Part shown: positions 58,389 through 64,000 of the stretch, one piece after another
Layout of the letters: the number at the start of each line of letters is the position of its first letter
Position numbering within the stretch: position 1 is the stretch's first letter
From: Plantactinospora endophytica
GTDB taxonomy: Bacteria; Actinomycetota; Actinomycetes; Mycobacteriales; Micromonosporaceae
DNA: 64,000 nt
Direction of reading: 5' to 3'
Assembly (NCBI RefSeq): GCF_016862915.1
Contig: NZ_BONW01000001.1
Coordinates: 496,001-560,000 of the forward strand
Translations under genes and position numbers: made by a program
The notes under the pieces: generated by a model
Database searches by the model: none
What the model saw: the letters and a program-made list of their open reading frames with translations, nothing else
Told to the model about the DNA's origin: nothing

Positions 58389-58822
58389 GAGGACTGCCAC
58401 CGGACCACCGTCTCGTCGACGGCGTTGCCGGTCGGCCGGCCGTCCGTGATGCCGTACCAGCGGATCACGATGCGTACCTCGACGATCGGCGGTGCGTCGG
58501 GGTGCCGTTCGGCGTACGCGTCGGCGACCTGACGCAGCAGTGTCGGGTCGGCCTCGTACCGGCCCTGTTGGCCCTCGATCTCCGCTCGGCGGATGCCGGT
58601 GGCGTCCTCGCCGAGCCCGATCACCGCGCCGGTGGCGTCGACCCCCTCGACCCGGGTGTCCGGGGCGGGGTCGTCCGGCGGGTTGGAGCCGGCGTACATC
58701 CGGAAGGGACCGAACGGGAAGTGGTCGTCCTGGCCCCAGAGGGTGCCGGCGAGCAGCACCGCGCCGGCCAGCAGGGTGAGGCCCACCCGGAGAGTCCGGC
58801 TCCGCCTCGGCAACGCGTCCAT
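58385..58822 (-). CDS. Small membrane-anchored partner of the HTTM protein
   Basis: A 145-residue protein with one N-terminal membrane helix (VGLTLLAGAVLLAGTLW, about 13-29) and an extracytoplasmic part containing DDHFPFGPFRMYAGSNPPDD and VEVRIVIRWYGI. No family recognised. The GTGA overlap with the HTTM gene suggests one functional unit. TAAGGT at 58832-58837 (minus strand) is a possible -10 box nine bases before the ATG. Confidence 0.7.
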   Translation of the reverse strand: MDALPRRSRTLRVGLTLLAGAVLLAGTLWGQDDHFPFGPFRMYAGSNPPDDPAPDTRVEGVDATGAVIGLGEDATGIRRAEIEGQQGRYEADPTLLRQVADAYAERHPDAPPIVEVRIVIRWYGITDGRPTGNAVDETVVRWQSS

Positions 58823-58890
58823 CGGTTCGAGACCTTACGCGGTACCCGCAAGATCCGGGCACCGTCGGTGTGCGCCTCCGCCGACCGCGC

Positions 58891-58951
58891 GGACGACTCC
58901 GGCCGGACACCGGACGACTCCGGCCGGACACCGTCGCGGTGTCCGGCCGGA
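58891..58951. terminator. Hairpin terminator with 21-bp tandem duplication, after trxA
   Basis: TCCGGCCGGACACCG (58919-58933) pairs perfectly with CGGTGTCCGGCCGGA (58937-58951) over a 3-base loop. The left arm is part of a 21-base unit duplicated exactly in tandem (58891-58911 and 58912-58932), so two alternative left arms exist. It follows the trxA stop on the minus strand. Confidence 0.8.
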
Positions 58952-59004
58952 ACGCGGTCGGTTACCTGATTACCTGCCGGCGGTGGCTACCCCGGCTGTC
59001 GTCG

Positions 59005-59367
59005 TCAGTGGCTGTGCTCGGCGAGCTGCTTGCGTACGTCGTCCATGTCCAGCGCCTGCACCTGCTCGATCAGCGATTCGAGCGCCGACTCCGGCAGGGC
59101 GCCCGGCTGGGCGAAGACGATCACGCCGTCCCGGACCGCCATGATCGTGGGGATGGACCGGATGTCGAACTTCGCGGCGATCTCCTGCTGCGCCTCGGTG
59201 TCGACCTTGCCGAAGACGATCTCCTGGTGCTTCTCCGAGGACCGCTCGTAGACCGGCGCGAAGCGCTTACACGGACCGCACCAGTCCGCCCAGAAGTCCA
59301 CCAGCACGATGCCCGGCTGCTCGGTCACCTCGTCGAAGTTGGCTGTGGTCAGCTCAACGGTCGCCAT
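59005..59367 (-). CDS. trxA: Thioredoxin
   Basis: A 120-residue thioredoxin: FWADWCGPCKRFAPVYE near 25-41 with the WCGPC active site, and the cis-Pro in RSIPTIM near 76. It reduces disulfides in cytosolic proteins using electrons from thioredoxin reductase (not in this window). The ATG has GGAG upstream at good spacing. The C-terminal tail (DMDDVRKQLAEHSH) extends about ten residues beyond the shortest thioredoxins. Confidence 0.95.
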   Translation of the reverse strand: MATVELTTANFDEVTEQPGIVLVDFWADWCGPCKRFAPVYERSSEKHQEIVFGKVDTEAQQEIAAKFDIRSIPTIMAVRDGVIVFAQPGALPESALESLIEQVQALDMDDVRKQLAEHSH

Positions 59368-60039
59368 TGATCACTCCGATCACCGCAATTGGCCTTACGA
59401 CTGGGAAACCCAGCTGGCCTCCTCCGAATTCCCCGGCACGGCAGGTTGAAACGGTCATCGTGGGGCGCGTCACGTTACGGAGCGGTATCGACGCGGGTCC
59501 CTGATCGGCCGGATCCGGAAGTGAAACATTGATGACACACTCCGGTGACGGGTAGTTATGGGAGCGTTTCCAAGGCTTCTGCTGGCCAGTTCGGGTGTGA
59601 TCCGCGAAGTTGCCGGTTGGCAAGCGGAAACAGGTGACATAACGGATGTCCTGCTGCGTACGTCTGTTCACGTTGAGTAACATTACAAAAAGGTAACTGT
59701 GACCCCGATCTCGTGGCGGACTCTTTTGTCGACTGGGTCGGGTCGGGCAGAATCTTTCCCATCAGAGCGTGGGCGGCGGGTGCCGGGGAGGGCCCCGCCG
59801 CTCATTGCGTCCGGGGTCGGTTTCCCGCCCCGTCCGGCACGCCATCTTCAATTCACCGCTAACGCCACCGCGTCTCCGGCCGTGCGCGCCGGGTGGCTGC
59901 ACCCTCCGGCGCCTCACCTCGGGATTCAACTTCAGGGTCCGGCGACACATGCCGCCGACGGCGACACCCAGCACTACCGCTTTTCGGGCGGAACCGGGCC
60001 TTCCGCCTACTAGCGGCATATGCTGAGCCGGGAGGCGCC
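59368..60039. other. Large intergenic region between trxA and the next gene
   Basis: About 670 bases with no supported CDS. Around 59520-59700 the sequence is markedly AT-richer, with GTAAC direct repeats near 59676-59696. TTGTCG/AGAATC near 59728-59755 could be a plus-strand promoter. TATGCT around 60019-60024 may be the -10 box of the next gene. Frames crossing 59700-60013 have poor coding character. Confidence 0.5.
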
Positions 60040-60579
60040 ATGAGTCACACCGGATCTCCGGACTCGCCCGGTGCCACGCACCGCGCCCGCCGGGCCACCA
60101 CGACCGGCTACCCGCCCGACGACTGGCAACTACTCGTCCGGCTGCCCGGCCGGGTGATCGTCGCGGCCTCGTCGGCCGGGCCCGACAACCCGGTCCGGGC
60201 GGTCACCGAGGGACTGGCCGGCCTGGACGGCATCGCCGCCGGGCGGTCGTTCGACAGCGAGCTGGTCCGGGCGGTGGTCGCCGCCATCTACGCCGAGTCC
60301 GACGACGGGCAGTCGGCACCGGTCCGCACCGGAGATGTCGACGCTGGACTCACCGAACTCCTCCGGGCCTGCCGGACCGCCGTCGGGACGCTGACCAGAC
60401 ACGCCGATCCGGCCGACTCGGCCGCGTACCGGCAGTGGGTGCAGTCGGTCGCGGCCCGGGTCTGCCGGGCGGCCGGTTCCGACGGCCGGCCCCGGCCGTT
60501 CGGCGATCCGGTCGACCCGGACCAGCGCCGGGTGCTGGACCAGCTCGGCGAGGCGCTGGGCCTGCGCCCGGCCGGCTGA
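60040..60579 (+). CDS. Conserved hypothetical protein
   Basis: A 179-residue, mostly helical protein with no recognised domain: TTGYPPDDWQLLVRLPGRVIVAASSAG, then acidic and Ala-rich helices. It may be a small TerB/tellurite-like helical protein, but I cannot support that. GGGAGG precedes the ATG by about five bases. It lies 24 bases before the TrmH gene. Confidence 0.65.
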   Translation: MSHTGSPDSPGATHRARRATTTGYPPDDWQLLVRLPGRVIVAASSAGPDNPVRAVTEGLAGLDGIAAGRSFDSELVRAVVAAIYAESDDGQSAPVRTGDVDAGLTELLRACRTAVGTLTRHADPADSAAYRQWVQSVAARVCRAAGSDGRPRPFGDPVDPDQRRVLDQLGEALGLRPAG

Positions 60580-60603
60580 CCGGGGGCCGTACCCTCGGCA
60601 ACC

Positions 60604-61242
60604 GTGGAGAGTGCCGAGGTCGAGCTGGAGGTCGGCGTCGGGCCGTGGCCGGGCGAGCCGCCCACCGATCCCCGGTACGACCCGGAACTGCTCCGCGACG
60701 GCGACCGCCGCAACGTGGTCGACCGGTACCGCTACTGGCGGCGGGAGGCGATCGTCGCCGACCTGGACCTGCGCCGGCACGACTTCCATGTGGCGATCGA
60801 GAACTGGCAGCACGACCTCAACATCGGCACCGTGGTCCGGAACGCCAACGCCTTCCTCGCCGCCGAGGTGCACGTGGTGGGGCGGCGGCGGTGGAACCGG
60901 CGCGGCGCCATGGTGACCGACCGCTACCAGCACGTCCGGCACCACGAGACGATCGAGGCGTTCCTGGACTGGTCCGGGGCCGCCGACCTGCCGATGATCG
61001 GCATCGACAACCTGCCCGGGTCGCGACCGCTGGAGAGCGCCGTGTTGCCGCGCCGCTGCGTACTGCTGTTCGGGCAGGAGGGGCCGGGGCTGTCCGAGCC
61101 GGCCCGGTTGGCCTGCTCGGCGGTCTTCTCCATCGCCCAGTACGGCTCGACCCGCTCGATCAACGCCGGGGTGGCCAGCGGCATCGCCATGCACGCCTGG
61201 ATCCGGACGTACGGCATGACCCCACCCGCCACACCGGCCTGA
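60604..61242 (+). CDS. TrmH-family RNA 2'-O-methyltransferase
   Basis: A 212-residue SPOUT methyltransferase of tRNA or rRNA ribose. The knot motifs are intact: NIGTVVRNANAFLAAEVHVVG near 75-95, LLFGQEGPGLSEPAR near 155 and SIAQYGSTRSINAGVASGIAM near 178. The target nucleotide is unknown. TACCCT (60590-60595) lies eight bases before GTG 60604, suggesting a leaderless mRNA. Confidence 0.92.
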   Translation: MESAEVELEVGVGPWPGEPPTDPRYDPELLRDGDRRNVVDRYRYWRREAIVADLDLRRHDFHVAIENWQHDLNIGTVVRNANAFLAAEVHVVGRRRWNRRGAMVTDRYQHVRHHETIEAFLDWSGAADLPMIGIDNLPGSRPLESAVLPRRCVLLFGQEGPGLSEPARLACSAVFSIAQYGSTRSINAGVASGIAMHAWIRTYGMTPPATPA

Positions 61243-61390
61243 GCCCTCCGACTCCCCGCCGTCCCTCTGCGTCCCGACTGCCGGTTGGTTAGCGTCGGAC
61301 CGGGCAAAGGGTGCCCCTACCGTACGGAAACAGACCGAAAAGGCCGGTTCGCCTTGACTCGGAGGCACTGGTACGGGGACTGTAGTTGTC

Positions 61391-62119
61391 GTGGGTGTTG
61401 CGGTGAGCTGTCCACGTTGCGGCGGTCCGGTGCGCGCGCCGGACCTGATGCACACTGCCTGGCGATGTCCCGACTGCGGCCCGATCTCCCCGCTGCACGT
61501 GGCGGAGCACATCGGGCCGGAGATCGTGGCCAGCACCGTCGACCGGATCACGGTCGACCGGAACCCCGCCGACCAGGAGTCCGGCGTCCCCGGGTCGAGA
61601 GCCGGCTCCCCGATGCCGCTCTGGTGTCCGTGGCCGCTCCCGCAGGGCTGGACGATGACCGGCGTCGGTTGGGCCGGTGACGACCGCGGCGGCGTCCGGG
61701 CGACCGCGGTGGCCTGCACCGGGCCGGACCCGCTCGGTGGTGGCCCCGCCGACCTGGTACTCGTCGCCGAGGAGCCCGGCGTCGGCCTGGGCACCCGGCT
61801 CGCCGGCACCGCCGGGCCGGACCCGGGTCCGCAACTCGCCGAGGCGCTGACCGATCCCGGCCCGGGACACGCCGAGCGGATCGCGCACGCCAAGGTGCGT
61901 GCCGGTGGCCATCCGACTCCACTGTGGTCGGTCAGATCTCCGACAGACCGGAGCGCCTACGCCGGTGAAGCTCGGGGGATCTGGCTCTATGCGATAGCCT
62001 GGCCGGCGAGCGCGGGTTACCTCCTCGCGGAAGATGTCGAACTCCACGACCTCACCGAGTGGACACCGCCCGAGCTTGTGTACGGTGCTCCGTCCCCCTA
62101 CCTGCACGGGAGGGTCTGA
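61391..62119 (+). CDS. DUF6758 family protein
   Basis: A 242-residue protein. An N-terminal zinc ribbon (SCPRCGGPVRAPDLMH, then RCPDCG) leads into a large domain with TMTGVGWAGDDRGGVRATAV and a C-terminal YAIAWPASAGYLLAEDVELHDL. This matches DUF6758 as I remember it. GTG 61391 or GTG 61403 could be the start. Function unknown. Confidence 0.78.
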   Translation: MGVAVSCPRCGGPVRAPDLMHTAWRCPDCGPISPLHVAEHIGPEIVASTVDRITVDRNPADQESGVPGSRAGSPMPLWCPWPLPQGWTMTGVGWAGDDRGGVRATAVACTGPDPLGGGPADLVLVAEEPGVGLGTRLAGTAGPDPGPQLAEALTDPGPGHAERIAHAKVRAGGHPTPLWSVRSPTDRSAYAGEARGIWLYAIAWPASAGYLLAEDVELHDLTEWTPPELVYGAPSPYLHGRV

Positions 62120-62159
62120 TATGGCCAGCCAGGCTGGGACGAAGCGGGTACGCGGCTTA

Positions 62160-62188
62160 TTCACCGCAGGACAGCAGACTGATACTCT
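62160..62188 (+). promoter_or_regulatory. Promoter of the small membrane protein gene
   Basis: TTCACC (62160-62165) and TACTCT (62183-62188) with a 17-base spacer in locally AT-rich DNA, about 50 bases upstream of the 52-residue membrane protein. Confidence 0.55.
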
Positions 62189-62238
62189 GGGTTTTGCCGC
62201 GGTTAGCGCCCCGGCACCGCACGGAGGGATGGCCCGCC

Positions 62239-62397
62239 ATGGTTAAAAAGGTCCTCACCTGGGGCGGTCTCGCCTTCCTGGTCTTCTTCATCGCCTACCA
62301 GCCGTCCTCCGCCGCCGACGTCTTCAAGTCGCTGGGCGGCAGTCTGCTGGACGTTGCCCAGGGCTTCGGCGACTTCTTCACCGACCTCGTCGCTTAG
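62239..62397 (+). CDS. Small membrane protein (52 residues)
   Basis: A 52-residue protein MVKKVLTWGGLAFLVFFIAY and so on, with one N-terminal membrane helix and an amphipathic C-terminus (VFKSLGGSLLDVAQGFGDFF). GGAGGG lies ten bases upstream. It is six bases before the PH-domain gene and probably co-transcribed. I have no functional assignment. Confidence 0.8.
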   Translation: MVKKVLTWGGLAFLVFFIAYQPSSAADVFKSLGGSLLDVAQGFGDFFTDLVA

Positions 62398-62403
62398 CCG
62401 TCG

Positions 62404-63285
62404 ATGGGCAATCCGTCGGGTGAACCCCCTGAGCCCGAGGACGACGACGAACGTCGACGGCGCGAGCGGGACACCGAGCCGATCCCACGGGTCCGACCCG
62501 ACGACGGTCCGCAGTTCGGGACCGGGCCGGACTTCTCGGACGGTCCCTCCTATTCGGACGGACCCGCCTACTCCGACGACATCGGCTACGCCGGCAGCGA
62601 GCGCCGGGCCGGCACCCGTGGCTGGGTACGCGACCCGGACCAGGGCCCGGAGATCTCCGAGGAAGAGCTGGCCGGCCTCCGGGTCGACGCCTCGGGGATG
62701 CCGCTCGGCCCCCGCCGGGTGCTCCCGCTCGAAGACGAGCCGACCTCCCTGGTGGCCCGCTACCTCTTCCCGACCGAGCGCTACCGGGGCGAGTGGAAAC
62801 GGCACAAGATCTCTCTCGCCACCCCGCTGCTGATCGGCCTGCTCGCCACCTTCGTGCTCGGCTACCTCTCCGGCTTCCTCGCCGGGCAGGAGGTCGGCGC
62901 GCTGACCACCGTCGCGGTGCTGATCTGGCTCGGCATCATGGGCTGGGTGGCCTGGAAGGTGGCGGACTGGTATTTCGACCGGTTCATCCTGACCAACAAG
63001 CGGGTGATGGTGGTCAACGGCATCATCACCCGGCAGGTCGCGATGATGCCGCTGCTCCGGGTCACCGACATGAAATACGAGCAGTCGCCGCTGGGCCGGG
63101 CCCTCAACTACGGCACCTTCGTGCTGGAGTCGGCCGGCCAGGAGCAGGCGCTCCGCGAGGTCAAGTACCTGCCCAACCCGAACGAGCTCTACCTGCGGGT
63201 GGTCGAGGAGATGTACGAGCCGCAGGCGGTCGAGGCGCGGCTGGGCAAGGAGGCCGAGGAGGCCAAGGCCGACGACGGCGCCTGA
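62404..63285 (+). CDS. Bacterial PH-domain membrane protein
   Basis: A 293-residue protein. The first 120 residues are acidic and disordered with GPSYSDGPAYSDD-like repeats. Two membrane helices follow (LLIGLLATFVLGYLSGFLA and TVAVLIWLGIMGWVAWKVA), then a bPH2 domain: DRFILTNKRVMVVNGIITRQVAMMPLLRVTDM. The start lies six bases after the previous stop. Such proteins are common and uncharacterised in actinomycetes. Confidence 0.85.
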   Translation: MGNPSGEPPEPEDDDERRRRERDTEPIPRVRPDDGPQFGTGPDFSDGPSYSDGPAYSDDIGYAGSERRAGTRGWVRDPDQGPEISEEELAGLRVDASGMPLGPRRVLPLEDEPTSLVARYLFPTERYRGEWKRHKISLATPLLIGLLATFVLGYLSGFLAGQEVGALTTVAVLIWLGIMGWVAWKVADWYFDRFILTNKRVMVVNGIITRQVAMMPLLRVTDMKYEQSPLGRALNYGTFVLESAGQEQALREVKYLPNPNELYLRVVEEMYEPQAVEARLGKEAEEAKADDGA

Positions 63286-63587
63286 CGGACGGCGGGACCC
63301 CTCACCTCCGAGCCCGCTGGCGCCGGCGCTCGGCGGGCGCCGACCGGGTGCTCCGGACCCGTCGCACCGTTACCGAGGCGCGGCACGCGCACTCTGCCGG
63401 CCGGACCCGGTCGGCATGCCGTCCGGCGGCGACCGAGGTGTGATGCCGACGACGTCGAGGGCGGCACCGTTGCCGAAAACGGCAATTTCTCCCCCGAACA
63501 TCGAACTGAATCGCACCTTTCCGCCGTAGACCTGCGGGTCCCCGCTGTGGCAGCCTTTCGAATTGGCACCGGCGGGGGGAGGCGGAA
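63286..63587. other. Intergenic region before the last sigma gene
   Basis: About 300 bases, no supported gene. TTGCCG (63470-63475) pairs with CGGCAA (63480-63485) over AAAA and is followed by TTTCT, a short intrinsic-terminator-like hairpin for the PH-domain transcript. Confidence 0.5.
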
Positions 63588-64000
63588 GTGACGCCGAAGC
63601 ACTCGGTGGACGAGGAGTTCCGCGAGTTCGTCGCGGCCCGCTCGGCAGCCCTGCTGCGTACGGCGTACCTGCTGGCCGGGGACTGGGCGACCGCCGAGGA
63701 CCTGCTCCAGACCGCGCTGACCAAGACCTACCTGGCCTGGAAGCGGCTCGGCGAGATCGAGGCGGTCGAGCCGTACGCCCGGCGGGTGCTGATCAACACG
63801 GCGACCAGTTGGTGGCGGCGGCGCTGGCACGGCGAGCGCCCCACCGAGGTGCTGCCGGAGCGACCCGCCCCGGACCAGATCGAGGAGCAGCTCGAACGCG
63901 ACCGGCTGTGGCGACACGTCCGGACCCTGCCCGTCCGGCAGCGGGCCGTCCTGGTGCTGCGGTTCTACGAAGACCTCTCCGAAGCGCAGACGGCGGCGCT
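63588..64000 (+). CDS. SigE-family ECF sigma factor, 3' end outside the window
   Basis: The first 137 residues of a SigE-family sigma factor. Region 2 is FVAARSAALLRTAYLLAGDWATAEDLLQTALTKTYLAW and region 4 begins LPVRQRAVLVLRFYEDLSEAQ. GGGGGAGG precedes GTG 63588. The full protein of this family is usually about 170 residues, so only the last helix is missing. A partner anti-sigma gene probably follows. Confidence 0.93.
   Translation, partial: MTPKHSVDEEFREFVAARSAALLRTAYLLAGDWATAEDLLQTALTKTYLAWKRLGEIEAVEPYARRVLINTATSWWRRRWHGERPTEVLPERPAPDQIEEQLERDRLWRHVRTLPVRQRAVLVLRFYEDLSEAQTAA

Noticed and set aside
59699-60013. A 104-codon plus-strand ORF upstream of the hypothetical gene at 60040
   Set aside because: No ribosome site, mixed third-position composition and it crosses likely promoter elements.
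59368-60039. A cyclic-di-AMP (ydaO-type) riboswitch or a cobalamin riboswitch
   Set aside because: I could not find the conserved core sequences, and the adjacent genes do not fit the usual targets.

Overview
The window is high-GC DNA with many GTG starts, C/G-rich third codon positions and repeated translational-coupling overlaps, as in an actinomycete. Gene content suggests Micromonosporaceae (Micromonospora or a near relative): a rex-hemA-hemC-hemD-hemB cluster, an XRE/DUF5753-DUF397 pair, several DUF4190 proteins, SigE-family sigma factors and an Rv2578c-type radical SAM protein with an intein. The family assignment is inference from remembered gene orders, not a search. No rRNA, tRNA, CRISPR array, transposase or integrase was seen.

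Layout. 1-5.6 kb: a partial gene at the left edge, an AMP-forming acyl-CoA ligase homologue, a glutaredoxin-like protein, a HAD hydrolase and a convergent NarL-type two-component system. 6-12.3 kb: the redox sensor Rex with its own operator, then haem biosynthesis (hemA, an unlisted 51-codon ORF, hemC, hemD, then hemB). All junctions from rex to hemD are ATGA overlaps. 12.4-15.3 kb: a double-GNAT protein, a lytic transglycosylase-like protein and an FmdB zinc ribbon. 15.5-23.1 kb: a cyclase-like/NB-ARC ATPase, a DUF397/XRE pair, a secreted phospholipase A2, a secreted GHL10-type glycosidase and small hypotheticals. 23.4-28.1 kb: a potassium channel, the 2-oxoacid:ferredoxin oxidoreductase korA-korB and a solitary nuoA.

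28.2-37.5 kb carries folP2, a DivIVA-like protein, tag and the DUF3117 gene, a neighbourhood also known from mycobacteria, here interrupted by a Tat-exported DUF1501/DUF1800 pair and an enoyl-CoA hydratase/PaaX pair. 37.6-43.5 kb holds leucyl aminopeptidase, an O-methyltransferase apparently starting at ATC, an HtrA-like protease, TatB and Mrp. 43.9-51.9 kb has a PNPOx-like protein, a HAD protein, an EamA transporter, a sigma/beta-propeller pair, three DUF4190 proteins, an SDR and a CoA-binding protein.

51.9-64 kb: the intein-containing radical SAM protein, a LacI repressor divergent from a two-gene sugar operon with a palindromic operator between them, a DCC thiol oxidoreductase, an HTTM membrane protein with a small partner, thioredoxin, a TrmH methyltransferase, DUF6758, small and PH-domain membrane proteins and a truncated sigma factor at the right edge.

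The strongest leads are the 51-codon ORF tying hemA to hemC, the Rex operator on the rex promoter, the 163-residue intein splitting an iron-sulfur motif, the ATC start, a coupled 24-residue ORF before korA, and an orphan intrinsic terminator near 43.75 kb. Short tandem repeats at gene ends and starts, and -10 boxes directly ahead of start codons (leaderless mRNAs), recur throughout.
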